From: an uncultured Massilia sp.
Lineage (GTDB): Bacteria; Pseudomonadota; Gammaproteobacteria; Burkholderiales; Burkholderiaceae
Assembly (NCBI GenBank): GCA_946481275.1
Contig: CAMLMV010000016.1
Coordinates: forward strand, 62,001 to 126,000
Length of the DNA: 64,000 bases
Direction: 5' to 3'
Program-made: the position numbers and the translations under genes
Shown: positions 36,077 to 44,554 of the stretch, in pieces
Layout: each line of letters begins with the position of its first letter
How positions within the stretch are numbered: position 1 is the first letter of the stretch
Notes under the pieces: model-generated
What the model was told of the DNA's origin: nothing
Databases searched by the model: none
Seen by the model: the letters and a program-made list of their open reading frames with translations, nothing else

Positions 36077-37558
36077 ATGACTCTGACACTGACCCGTACC
36101 GACCTGCTCAAGGAGCACAACTTCATCGATGGACAATGGCGCGACAGCAGCAGCGGCGCCCGCTACGACGTCGCCGACCCGGCCTCGGACGAGTGCTTCG
36201 CCACCGTGCCCGCCAGCTGCGCGGACGATGCGTTGCTGGCCGTCGCCGCCGCGCAGGCCGCGCTACCGGACTGGCGCGCCCGGCCCGCGCGCGAACGCGC
36301 CCGCTTCCTCAAGCGCTGGCATGCGCTGATCGTGGCCAACACGGACGACCTGGCGAAGCTCATTTCGCGCGAACAGGGCAAGCCGCTGGCCGAGGCGCGC
36401 GGCGAAGTGGCCTACGGCGCGTCCTATGTCGAATGGTTTGCCGAGGAAGCCGTGCGCGGCTACGGCGACATCATCCCCGAACAGGTGCGCGGCAAGCAGC
36501 TGACGGTGACGAGGGAAGCGGTGGGCGTCGTGGCCGCCATCACCCCGTGGAACTTCCCGCTGGCGATGATCGCCCGCAAGATCGCGCCGGCCCTCGCCGC
36601 CGGCTGCACCGTCGTGGCCAAGCCGGCGGAAGACACGCCGCTGACGGCCCTGGCGCTCGTCAGGCTGGCGGAGGAAGCGGGGATTCCCGCCGGCGTGCTC
36701 AATATCGTGACGACGTCGCGCGACCGGGTGGCGGACGTGGTCGGCGCATGGCTGCAAGACGCCAGGGTGCGCAAGATCACCTTCACCGGATCGACCGCCG
36801 TCGGCAAACGCCTGGCGCGCGAATCGGCCGGCACGCTGAAGCGCCTGTCGCTCGAACTCGGCGGCAATGCCCCGTTCATCGTGTTCGACGATGCCGACCT
36901 GGACGCCGCGGTCGACGGCCTGATGGCGGCCAAGTTCCGCAACGGCGGGCAGACCTGCGTGAGCCCGAACCGCGTCTACGTGCACGATGCGGTCTACGCC
37001 GCGTTCACGCAAAAACTGGCGGCCCGCGTGGAAGCGCTGCGCGTCGGCCCGGCCACCTGGGCCGACGCGCAGATCGGCCCGATGATCAACGCCCGCGCGG
37101 TCGACAAGATCGACGCCCACGTGCGCGACGCGCTGGCCAGGGGCGGCCGGCTGGTCGTCGGCGGCAAGCGCGTGGCCAACGACGTCGCCTCTGGCCCGAA
37201 CTACTACGCGCCGACCGTGATCGCGGAGGCCAGCCACGACATGGCGCTGGCCTCGGAAGAGACCTTCGGTCCGGTGGTGCCGCTGTTCCGTTTCGCGGAC
37301 GAGGACGAGGTCGTCCGGCTGGCCAACGACACCCCGTACGGCCTCGCCGCCTATTTCTACTCGCGCGACATCGTGCGCGTGGCGCGCGTGAGCGAGCGGC
37401 TGGAGACGGGCCTGGTGGGCATCAACGAAGGGGTGCTGGCGTCGGAGGCGGCGCCGTTCGGCGGCGTCAAGGAGTCGGGCTACGGCCGCGAAGGCTCGCG
37501 CTACGGCCTGGACGATTACACGCAAACCAAGTACCGCTGCCAGGGCGGCCTGGCGTAA
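36077..37558 (+). CDS. gabD: NAD(P)-dependent succinate-semialdehyde-type dehydrogenase
   Basis: This 493-residue aldehyde dehydrogenase is most like GabD. Catalytic residues are Glu260 (LSLELGGNAPFIVFDDADLD) and Cys294 (NGGQTCVSPNR); the NAD-binding GSTAVGK and ITPWNFPLAM segments are present. The ending GLVGINEGVLASEAAPFGGVKESGYGREGS is characteristic of succinate-semialdehyde dehydrogenases. ATG at 36077 is preferred to the one at 36071 because AAGGA lies 9 nt before it. It has its own promoter-like region (P2) and a strong terminator. Confidence 0.88.
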   Translation: MTLTLTRTDLLKEHNFIDGQWRDSSSGARYDVADPASDECFATVPASCADDALLAVAAAQAALPDWRARPARERARFLKRWHALIVANTDDLAKLISREQGKPLAEARGEVAYGASYVEWFAEEAVRGYGDIIPEQVRGKQLTVTREAVGVVAAITPWNFPLAMIARKIAPALAAGCTVVAKPAEDTPLTALALVRLAEEAGIPAGVLNIVTTSRDRVADVVGAWLQDARVRKITFTGSTAVGKRLARESAGTLKRLSLELGGNAPFIVFDDADLDAAVDGLMAAKFRNGGQTCVSPNRVYVHDAVYAAFTQKLAARVEALRVGPATWADAQIGPMINARAVDKIDAHVRDALARGGRLVVGGKRVANDVASGPNYYAPTVIAEASHDMALASEETFGPVVPLFRFADEDEVVRLANDTPYGLAAYFYSRDIVRVARVSERLETGLVGINEGVLASEAAPFGGVKESGYGREGSRYGLDDYTQTKYRCQGGLA

Positions 37559-37585
37559 GCCTGACCCGCCGTCCGTCGTCTGTCC

Positions 37586-37620
37586 GCCTGCTCACCGCGA
37601 AGGTAAGCAGGCTTTTTTTT
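37586..37620 (+). terminator. Rho-independent terminator after gabD
   Basis: The stem GCCTGCT/AGCAGGC encloses a 13-nt loop and is followed by eight T residues, 28 bp after the gabD stop. Confidence 0.9.
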
Positions 37621-37638
37621 GCCCGGAATCCGGCGGCC

Positions 37639-37811
37639 AGAATTCGGGGGCAGAGCACATTTCGGATCAATGTCCGGCTGCACAACAAACGCCCGCAACA
37701 AGGACGAGGGGCCGCCCCGTCGCCATGCGACGTGGGCGGCCGGACACCATGGGCTGACGTTTGACCTTACCTCAAGGATCTTGCGCGAAAAAGGGACCTG
37801 ACCCCGAATTT
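37639..37811. repeat. Second, diverged copy of the GGGGTCAGAGCACAT palindromic element
   Basis: The left arm is GAATTCGGGGGCAGAGCACA, continuing TTTCGGATCAATGT, closely similar to positions 4578-4611. The right arm is the inverted, diverged copy GGACCTGACCCCGAATTTGG. The centre holds a strong GC hairpin (GGCCGCCC at 37710-37717 with GGGCGGCC at 37734-37741). No direct-repeat flanks were found. It lies between gabD and the convergent porin gene. Confidence 0.75.
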
Positions 37812-37826
37812 GGTGCCCACAGGCGC

Positions 37827-38801
37827 TCAGAAGATGTGGCGGATACCCCAGTCCGCGCGGTTGGCGTGGTTGGGGTCGATGTGGCCGATGGAGGTGAACA
37901 GGGACGTCCGCTTGGACAACGGATAGGTGTAGCCGATCGCATACTGCGCCGTGTCGGCGTTGCGCACCGAGCGGTCGTTCAACCGGTTGTACGACGCCAG
38001 GATGCGTCCGCCGCCCGCCGGGATCGTCAGGCCGAGCAGCAGGTCGCTCGCGTCCACCGGCGCCAGGCCGGCGGCGTCCGTTTGCTGCCGGTCGAGGCCG
38101 AAATGCAGCTTCGCCACGCCGAAGTCATAATTGCCGCCGACAAAGCGCAACTTGGCCGCCCCGGTGCCGTTGGCGTCGTTGTTATTCTGGTAGCCGTACG
38201 CCACCTTCAACTGTCCGATCGTATAAGTGAACGCGCCGCTGACCTGCCGGTTGGCCGACATGCTGCCGGCCGTCTCGCCGAACGCATACGACACCTCGCC
38301 CTTCAGCCCGCCGACCTGTTTCGCGTAGAAGATGGCGTTCTGCGTGCGGATGTCGATCACGGCGTAGATATTGCGGCCGAAGAAGGACTCGGCGGCGCCG
38401 GACATGCCGTCCTCGAACGGATCGATCACGTCCGTCAGCAGGCAGTACGACGGCGTCCAGGTGCGGCCGAAGCGCACCGTGCCGAAATCGCCTTTCAGGC
38501 CCACCCAGGATTGGCGGCCGAAGATGCGTCCGCTCTGGCCCGCGGTGCCCGTATCGGGGCTGAAGCCGTTTTCGAGCTGGTAGATGACGGACATGCCATT
38601 GCCCAGGTCTTCCGAGCCGCGGAAGCCGAGGCGGGAACCCCACCAGCCGCCGGGGTCGACGCCCCAGCGCGTGGGTGCCACATCGGATTTCGAATACACC
38701 AGGCCGATGTTGATCAGGCCGTAAACCGTGACACTGGATTGCGCGAACGCGGGGGCGGCAACGGCACTGCATACCGTCAGCGCAAGCAGGGATTTTTTCA
38801 T
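37827..38801 (-). CDS. Gram-negative porin (betaproteobacterial OmpC-like)
   Basis: This 324-residue outer-membrane beta-barrel has a signal peptide (MKKSLLALTVCSAVAAPAFA-QSS) and the typical start SSVTVYGLINIGLVYSKSD. Alternating strands follow, with the motif GSRLGFRGSEDLGNGMSVIYQLENGF, and the C-terminus ends in phenylalanine (WGIRHIF), as needed for BAM insertion. AAGGAGACAATC precedes the ATG. It lies downstream of the catabolic operon on the same strand, 147 bp after its last gene, and may admit its substrate. The upstream gap contains ACAACATG and GCGAAAT sequences like those in P1-P3. Confidence 0.93.
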   Translation of the reverse strand: MKKSLLALTVCSAVAAPAFAQSSVTVYGLINIGLVYSKSDVAPTRWGVDPGGWWGSRLGFRGSEDLGNGMSVIYQLENGFSPDTGTAGQSGRIFGRQSWVGLKGDFGTVRFGRTWTPSYCLLTDVIDPFEDGMSGAAESFFGRNIYAVIDIRTQNAIFYAKQVGGLKGEVSYAFGETAGSMSANRQVSGAFTYTIGQLKVAYGYQNNNDANGTGAAKLRFVGGNYDFGVAKLHFGLDRQQTDAAGLAPVDASDLLLGLTIPAGGGRILASYNRLNDRSVRNADTAQYAIGYTYPLSKRTSLFTSIGHIDPNHANRADWGIRHIF

Positions 38802-38948
38802 GATTGTCTCCTTAAATTATGGTTTGGATGTAGCTCCAATTTAAGGCTGCTCCCGCAACACATTTCCTCGAAAGACGGCGGGCCGACAACATGAACACTG
38901 CGAAATCACCGTGCGCGACGGCGGAATATGCTGCGCTGTTCGGGGACA

Positions 38949-39920
38949 TTATTCGGAGCGCTGGTAGATCGCGGCGAGGTCGGACAAGTCCCAGTTCCCG
39001 CCGCTTAAAACCGCGCACACTTTCTCGTCCGGCCGGACAGCGACTGCACCGGCCAGCAAGGCGCCGATACCGATGGACGCCGCCGGCTCGGCGATCAATT
39101 TCGCATCGTTGGCGAGCATGCGCATGCCCGCGACGATATGCTCGTCTTCCACCAGCACGATCTCGTCCACGTACTTCTCGATGATGGGATACGGATTGCG
39201 GCCGGGGACGCTGAGCCGCAGGCCGTCTGCCACGGTGTCCCGCAACGGCAGCGAGGTGCGTTCGCCGTTGATCCTGCTGTGGAAATACTTCGGCGTCAGG
39301 GCAGGCTCGGCGCCGATGACCCGCACCGACGGCTTCGTTTCCTTGATGGCGGTGGCGATCCCGGAAATGAGGCCGCCGCCGCCCAGCGGCACGATGACCG
39401 TGTCGACGTCTTCCAGGTCGTCCAGTATTTCGCAACCGATCGTGCCCTGGCCCGCCATCACCAGCGGGTCTTCGAAACCGTGGATCACCGCGTACCCGTT
39501 TTCTTCGGCGATTTCATACGTCTTTTTCCAGCGGGCCGCGTTATCGCCGTCGAACAGGATGACTTCCGCCCCGAGCGCCCTCGTGTTGGCGACTTTGACC
39601 TCCGGCGCGGTGGCCGGCAGCACCAGGAACGCTTTCACGCCCAACATTCGCGCCGCGTACGCGAGTCCCTGGGCATGGTTGCCCGACGACGTGGCGATCA
39701 GGCCGTTCGCCACGGCGTCCCGGGGGAGGGACAGCGCCGTGTTCAGGGCGCCCCTGATCTTGAATGCGCCCGTGATCTGCAGGGTTTCCGGCTTGAGCCA
39801 GAGCTGGCAACCGAGGGTTTTTTCCATCTTCTCCGCACGTAGCAGCGGCGTGTGACGGATGTGGGGTTTCAGCCGTTCCCGGGCTTCCCGGATATCCTGG
39901 ATGGTCGGGTAGTTACGCAT
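38949..39920 (-). CDS. PLP-dependent threonine/serine dehydratase-family ammonia-lyase (EutB/BhcB-like)
   Basis: This 323-residue fold-type II PLP enzyme has the Schiff-base lysine in [12 protein letters not shown], the [13 protein letters not shown] phosphate-contact segment, the glycine loop [12 protein letters not shown] and a C-terminal SGGNWDL. It has no ACT regulatory domain, so it is not the biosynthetic IlvA type. Relatives include catabolic threonine dehydratases, hydroxyectoine EutB and beta-hydroxyaspartate dehydratase. It overlaps the upstream ornithine-cyclodeaminase-family gene by 8 bp; such pairs often dehydrate a hydroxyamino acid and reduce the resulting imine. It is the last gene of the operon. 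Confidence 0.82.
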   Translation of the reverse strand: MRNYPTIQDIREARERLKPHIRHTPLLRAEKMEKTLGCQLWLKPETLQITGAFKIRGALNTALSLPRDAVANGLIATSSGNHAQGLAYAARMLGVKAFLVLPATAPEVKVANTRALGAEVILFDGDNAARWKKTYEIAEENGYAVIHGFEDPLVMAGQGTIGCEILDDLEDVDTVIVPLGGGGLISGIATAIKETKPSVRVIGAEPALTPKYFHSRINGERTSLPLRDTVADGLRLSVPGRNPYPIIEKYVDEIVLVEDEHIVAGMRMLANDAKLIAEPAASIGIGALLAGAVAVRPDEKVCAVLSGGNWDLSDLAAIYQRSE

Positions 39921-40929
39921 GATGTCTTTCTGATGGTTGCGTGAAGAATTCGAAGAAGGTGCCGACCCCGTTTTCCAGCGCATTCCGGTAGATCCGGGAC
40001 GCGGTGGTGTTGTCCTGGATGGCCATGCCCGTGGAATCGAAGATCGTGATCTCGTCGTCGCTCTCCCGTCCCGGCTTCGTTCCCGCCAGGATCTCGCCGA
40101 TCTCGCCGTGAATCTGCGCCATCGTGATGATGTTCGCGTTCAGCGGATGCCAGGTTTCGCCCTTCGTGACGCACTGCGCGATGGAGTCGTTGACGATCTT
40201 CGCGTTGCGGAAGATCGCCGGGTCGAATTCCTGCTTGCCGCGCTGGTCGGTGCCGATGGCGACGATGTGCGTGCCGGGCCGGACCCAGTCCGCTTCCACC
40301 AGCGTGCCCTTGCCGCGGGTCGTGGTCACGAGGATGTCGCCCCGGCGGACCGCATCCTCCTTCGACGCCGCCATCACGACGGGAATACCGAACTCCCTTT
40401 CGATGTCGGCCTTGTACTTCGCCAGCGTCTCGGGGTGGCTGTCCCAGGCGTGGATCGTCTCGATGGTCATGACCTCGCTGATCGCGCGGATCTGCAGCCT
40501 GGCCTGGATGCCCGTACCGATCGACGTGACCGTTTTCGCATCCTTCCTGGCCAGGGCTTTTACGGAAACGGCGCCGGCAGCCCCGGTCCTGAGGCCGGTG
40601 ATCAGGCTCCCGTCCATGACGCAGGTCAGCGCACAGGTCCGCCCGTCGAACAGCAGGATGGTGCCCATGTTGGTGGGCAGGCCGTATGCCGCCGGGTTGT
40701 CCGGGAACCCGCCGGACGACGCCTTCATCGAAATCACCTCGTTGGCCTGGTAGTAGCCGAGCTTGAAGTCGATTTCCCCGCGCGGTGGCGGCAGGTGGAT
40801 CCCGATATAGTCGGGTTGTTCGACCTGGCCGCTGCTGAAGGCCACGAAGGCTTCCGCCACGGCGGCGATGACTTCCTTCATGCAGATCAGGCCGCCGACG
40901 TCTTCCTTGTTGAGTAACAACGTTTTCAT
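39913..40929 (-). CDS. Ornithine cyclodeaminase/mu-crystallin-family protein (EutC-like)
   Basis: This 338-residue NAD(P)-binding protein has the family N-terminus ([24 protein letters not shown]), [21 protein letters not shown] with a substrate lysine, [30 protein letters not shown] as Rossmann entry, and [10 protein letters not shown]. The family includes ornithine cyclodeaminase, ketimine reductases, alanine dehydrogenase-like enzymes and iminosuccinate reductase. ATG at 40929 is used: GAGG lies 8 nt upstream. Genomic pairing with the PLP lyase favours an imine reductase role. Substrate unproven. Confidence 0.82.
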   Translation of the reverse strand: MKTLLLNKEDVGGLICMKEVIAAVAEAFVAFSSGQVEQPDYIGIHLPPPRGEIDFKLGYYQANEVISMKASSGGFPDNPAAYGLPTNMGTILLFDGRTCALTCVMDGSLITGLRTGAAGAVSVKALARKDAKTVTSIGTGIQARLQIRAISEVMTIETIHAWDSHPETLAKYKADIEREFGIPVVMAASKEDAVRRGDILVTTTRGKGTLVEADWVRPGTHIVAIGTDQRGKQEFDPAIFRNAKIVNDSIAQCVTKGETWHPLNANIITMAQIHGEIGEILAGTKPGRESDDEITIFDSTGMAIQDNTTASRIYRNALENGVGTFFEFFTQPSERHHA

Positions 40930-40943
40930 GGTGTGCCTCGACG

Positions 40944-41723
40944 TCAGGTGGGGCGGTAGATCACGTACAGCTTTGCCACGTGCTCGAGGTTCTCCCAGCT
41001 GCACGACGCCCCCTGCTCGATGAGGAAGATGTCGCCCTTCGAGAACGTGCCGCTGCGGCCCGCTTCATCGACGAAGGTCACGCTGCCTTCCAGCAGGAAC
41101 ATCAGTTCCATGTGCCGGAAGAACATCGCGCGGCGCGCATAGGGCGTCGAGTCCCAGGTGCCGCACGTGAATTCCCCGTCTTCGGACTTGTAGTCGGTGT
41201 GGTTGCGGCACACCGGCGCGGGCGTCAGCAGCAGATCGGGCGACGGGCCGCCGGCCGACGGGCCCATCTCCGGATTTTCCCTGATCGGCACGATCGCGCC
41301 GTCGCCCGCCCGGCTCTTGTTGTAGCGGACGAAGATCAGCGACACGGATCCTTGCGCGGACCAGGCGAATGCCGCGCCATGCTTGAGAATCGCGCTCTGG
41401 TTCGGCCCCAGCGTGAGGGACGTACCCTGCTGCGTCAGGGTCAGACTGCCCTGGTGGACGATGATGAATTCGTCCGCCGCGAGAGACTGCACGGCGCCGT
41501 TGCCTGCGTCAAGCGTGACGACGCCCGCCGTGACCGGGCCCTGCGCCCAGTCCAGGACCCGGCGGCTGGCGAGGAAGCGGTCTTCTCCCGCCGGTGCGGT
41601 CACGGCGATGCCCTGGGCCGGGTCCTGCGCGAACTTGCGCAGGTCGACGAAGGATGGCGTATGGACTGCGGCTTGCTGAAAATTCGACATACTGGTGGCT
41701 TGAGTCATGATGGTGGCTTGCAT
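40944..41723 (-). CDS. Two-cupin-domain protein
   Basis: This 259-residue protein has two cupin barrels, an N-terminal one at about residues 70-130 ([22 protein letters not shown]) and a C-terminal one at about 195-255 ([36 protein letters not shown]). The second resembles ureidoglycine aminohydrolase-like or EutQ-like cupins. The histidine pattern of a full metal site is incomplete, so it may be a binding or regulatory protein rather than an enzyme. The start could also be at 41708 or 41690; no Shine-Dalgarno decides. It sits between the oxidase subunit and the cyclodeaminase-family gene. Confidence 0.7.
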   Translation of the reverse strand: MQATIMTQATSMSNFQQAAVHTPSFVDLRKFAQDPAQGIAVTAPAGEDRFLASRRVLDWAQGPVTAGVVTLDAGNGAVQSLAADEFIIVHQGSLTLTQQGTSLTLGPNQSAILKHGAAFAWSAQGSVSLIFVRYNKSRAGDGAIVPIRENPEMGPSAGGPSPDLLLTPAPVCRNHTDYKSEDGEFTCGTWDSTPYARRAMFFRHMELMFLLEGSVTFVDEAGRSGTFSKGDIFLIEQGASCSWENLEHVAKLYVIYRPT

Positions 41724-41745
41724 TGAATATTGATGAGAATGAGGT

Positions 41746-42891
41746 TCACGCCGCGTTCGCGACCGGCGTGGCGAACCGTCCGATGTGGTAACACTCGATC
41801 GGCGTGCTCGTGGCGCCCGTGGCGATCAGTTCCGCCATCACCTCGCCCACGCCCGGCCCCAGCTGGAAGCCTTCGCCGGAAAAGCCGAACGCATAGAACA
41901 GGCCGGGTACGCGCGCGCTCGGTCCCATCGCGGGCCGGCTGTCGTCCATGTAGCCCTCGATCCCGCTCCAGACGCGGATGATGTGCAGGTGGTCGAATGC
42001 CGGCATCACGACCGGTGCGCTCTTCAGCTTGTACAGCGTCCTGGCCGGGTTCACGTACGCGCGCCGGTTCTCGATGTCCGCCGGTTCATGGCCGCCGCCG
42101 CCGATGACGATATTGCCGCGCGCAACCTGGCGGAAATAGACGACCTGCTCGAACGTGTCAGCCATCGCACCGATGGTCGGCCGGATCGCGTAAGGCACGG
42201 GTTCGGTGACGCACATCTGCGGCGCCTTGGCGATCATCGGTACCGGTTCGCCGAAGTGCGTGCTGATGCGATTGCCCCAGGCGCCGGCCGTGACGAGGGC
42301 CACGGGCGCGCGGAAGGTCCGGCCATCCGCGGTGGTCGCGACGAAGTCCGCGCCGTCCTTTTCCAGGCTCGTCATCTCGGTGTTTTCGAACACCCGCGCG
42401 CCGGCGCGTACCGCCGCACGGCCGATGGCCGGCGCCGCCAGGCGCGGATTCGCATGCCCGTCGTGAGGGGCGTAGCACCCCGCGGTGATGTCCGGCCCGA
42501 GGTACGGAAAGCGCTCGTGCAGCGTTTTCGCGCCCAACATCTGCATGCCGATGCCGAACGATGCGGCATCCTCCGCATACTTCACCATGCGTTCCTCGTG
42601 CGCCGGCGTGACGCCCACGCGCAGGTGGCCGTTCAGCAGGAGCTCGACATCCGCACCGAACAATTCCTTGAACTTCAGCCAGATCTCGCGCGCGCGGTTC
42701 GCCAGCGGCAGCTGCTCGATGGGGCGGCCCATCCGGCGCGTGTTGCCGAAGTTGACGCCGCTGGCCTGCTGGCCGATCAGTCCCCGCTCGAGCAGGATGA
42801 CGGACATGCCGCGCTGCCGCAGGAAGAAGGCGCTGGAGGCACCCATGATGCCGCCGCCGACGATGATGACATCCGCTTTCAACGCACTCAT
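41746..42891 (-). CDS. FAD-dependent oxidase subunit, DadA/HcnC/opine-oxidase B-like
   Basis: This 381-residue flavoprotein of the D-amino-acid oxidase/glycine oxidase family has the FAD-binding ADVIIVGGGIMGASSAFFL near its N-terminus and the C-terminal GFSGEGFQLGPGVGEVMAELI. It is the substrate-oxidising beta subunit of a three-part dehydrogenase with the genes at 42888 and 44246. The three occur in the same order as in hcnABC and related opine or hydroxyproline dehydrogenases. It starts within the stop of the alpha subunit (4-nt overlap). Confidence 0.85.
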   Translation of the reverse strand: MSALKADVIIVGGGIMGASSAFFLRQRGMSVILLERGLIGQQASGVNFGNTRRMGRPIEQLPLANRAREIWLKFKELFGADVELLLNGHLRVGVTPAHEERMVKYAEDAASFGIGMQMLGAKTLHERFPYLGPDITAGCYAPHDGHANPRLAAPAIGRAAVRAGARVFENTEMTSLEKDGADFVATTADGRTFRAPVALVTAGAWGNRISTHFGEPVPMIAKAPQMCVTEPVPYAIRPTIGAMADTFEQVVYFRQVARGNIVIGGGGHEPADIENRRAYVNPARTLYKLKSAPVVMPAFDHLHIIRVWSGIEGYMDDSRPAMGPSARVPGLFYAFGFSGEGFQLGPGVGEVMAELIATGATSTPIECYHIGRFATPVANAA

Positions 42892-44264
42892 TCCACTTCC
42901 TCCCGCACCGCCATCGACAGCGGCTTCACCGGCGCCTGGCCACGCAGGCGTCCCACGAGCTCCACCGGCACGCCGGCCGCATGGGCGATGACTTCCGCGC
43001 CCGCGTGCCCGCAATACCGTCCCTGGCAGCGGCCCATGCCGACGCGGCACAGCGCCTTGGCGCGGTTCGCTTCGCATGCCCCCATCTCCGAGACCGTGCG
43101 GCGCAGCTCGCCCGCCGTGATGGCTTCGCAACGGCAGACGATGGCGTCGTCCGGCAGCGCCGCCGCCTGCTGCGCGGGCCAGGGGAACGCTTGCGCCAAG
43201 CCCTGGCGGAAGCGCTCCATCCTTGCCTGTTGCGCACGGAGCGTCCGCACTTCGTCCTTCGCGACCGTAAACTTCAAATCCGTCAGCACGGCCAGCGCCG
43301 CCAGGCGCCCGCCGATCTCGGCGGCGTCGGCGCCCAGCACCTTCATGCCGTCGCCGGCGAGATAGACGCCCGGTACCGACGTGCGTCCGTCCTCGCCCAC
43401 GTCGGGCAGCCACTGGCGCGTCTCCTGGTCGAAGCGGAAGGCGCAGCGCGCCAGGTCGGCCAGCTGCGTCTCGGGACGCAGGTGGTAGCCCATCGCCACC
43501 GCGTCGCAGTCGAAGGCACGTTCACGGCCCCGGTTGTCGCGCACGGCCACGCCCTGCACGCCGGTGTCGGGCGAACCCTTGATTTCCACGGGCGCGACGC
43601 CGGTCAGCACCTGCACGCCGGCCCGCTTCAATTCCCCGACGAGCGCCAGGCCGTTGCGCAGCACGGACGGCCGCGCCATCAGCTTCGGCAGCGCCGCCAC
43701 GCGCCGCATGAACGGCGACGTATCGAGCACCGCCGCCACGCTGGCGCCCGCCTTGACGTACTGCGACGCCACCAGGTACAGCAGCGGCCCGGTGCCCATG
43801 AACACGATGCGGCGCCCGATCGCGCACGCCTGCGCCTTCAGCGCGATCTGCGCCGCGCCCAGGCTGTAGGTGCCCGCCTGGTGCCAGCCTTTCACGGGCA
43901 TCAGGCGGTCGGTCGCGCCGGAACAGATCACCAGCGCGTCGTACGGCAAGGCCCGGGACGTGCGCTGGTCGGTGACGTGCAGCGCGCGCTGGAAGATGTT
44001 CCACGCCAGCGTCTCCGGCAGGTAGTCGATCTTGCCGCGCAGTGCGTCGAAGCTCGCGTGCAGCGACTGCGCGCGTTCCGCTTCGGTGCCGTACAGCTTC
44101 GCGTACGGGCGGGTGAAGTTGTCGGGCTGGCGCCGGTAGATCTGGCCGCCGTCGCGGCGGTTTTCGTCGACGACGGTCGGGCGCAGGCCGGCCGCGACGA
44201 GGATTTCGGCGCAGCGTACGCCCGCGGGTCCGGCACCGACGATGATTACGCGAGGTTGGGCCAT
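42888..44264 (-). CDS. FAD/NAD(P)-binding oxidoreductase with C-terminal BFD [2Fe-2S] site, HcnB/opine-oxidase A-like
   Basis: This 458-residue flavoprotein begins RVIIVGAGPAGVRCAEIL and has a second nucleotide-binding motif (RRIVFMGTGPLLYLVASQYVK). A C-terminal bacterioferritin-associated-ferredoxin-like domain carries cysteines CRCEAIT and CRVGMGRCQGRYCG. This is the architecture of the alpha subunit of heterotrimeric amine or opine dehydrogenases, which passes electrons from the beta subunit to the respiratory chain. ATG at 44264 lies inside the 3' end of the small ferredoxin gene (19-bp overlap). Confidence 0.85.
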   Translation of the reverse strand: MAQPRVIIVGAGPAGVRCAEILVAAGLRPTVVDENRRDGGQIYRRQPDNFTRPYAKLYGTEAERAQSLHASFDALRGKIDYLPETLAWNIFQRALHVTDQRTSRALPYDALVICSGATDRLMPVKGWHQAGTYSLGAAQIALKAQACAIGRRIVFMGTGPLLYLVASQYVKAGASVAAVLDTSPFMRRVAALPKLMARPSVLRNGLALVGELKRAGVQVLTGVAPVEIKGSPDTGVQGVAVRDNRGRERAFDCDAVAMGYHLRPETQLADLARCAFRFDQETRQWLPDVGEDGRTSVPGVYLAGDGMKVLGADAAEIGGRLAALAVLTDLKFTVAKDEVRTLRAQQARMERFRQGLAQAFPWPAQQAAALPDDAIVCRCEAITAGELRRTVSEMGACEANRAKALCRVGMGRCQGRYCGHAGAEVIAHAAGVPVELVGRLRGQAPVKPLSMAVREEVE

Positions 44265-44554
44265 GTCGCCTCCGGTTGTGTCGTCACGAGGTTCATGCCG
44301 TCCGCCACCACGGTGGTGCAGGCGCGCAGGCGGCGGCCGTCGGCGGTCCAGACCCAGCAATCCTGGCAGGCGCCCATCAGGCAGAAGCCGGCGCGCCGGC
44401 CGTCGCCGAATTCGGAGTCGCGCAGCTGGCGCACGTTGTCGAGCATGGCGACCATCAGCGTGTCCCCGGCGAGCGCCTCGACCGGGTGCCCGTCGATCAC
44501 GATGCGCACGCGCGCGCGGCCCGTCTCGGCCAGTCGTACGAAGCGGCTGCTCAT
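44246..44554 (-). CDS. (2Fe-2S)-binding small subunit, HcnA-like
   Basis: This 102-residue plant-type ferredoxin-like protein has cysteines FCLMGACQDCWVW and LRACTT, as in the N-terminal domain of molybdenum hydroxylase small subunits, sarcosine oxidase alpha and HcnA. It is the gamma subunit of the three-part dehydrogenase. ATG at 44554 overlaps the ABC ATPase stop by 4 nt. The open frame extends upstream inside the ATPase gene without similarity. Confidence 0.85.
   Translation of the reverse strand: MSSRFVRLAETGRARVRIVIDGHPVEALAGDTLMVAMLDNVRQLRDSEFGDGRRAGFCLMGACQDCWVWTADGRRLRACTTVVADGMNLVTTQPEATWPNLA

Noticed and set aside
38949..40929. Interpretation as the beta-hydroxyaspartate cycle
   Set aside because: The aldolase and the aspartate-glyoxylate aminotransferase that complete that cycle are not in the window. 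Family resemblance of two genes is not enough.
41746..44554. Interpretation as hydrogen cyanide synthase hcnABC
   Set aside because: Subunit layout is shared with several opine and amino-acid dehydrogenases. Linkage with an ABC importer and catabolic enzymes fits nutrient oxidation better, though this cannot be excluded from sequence alone.
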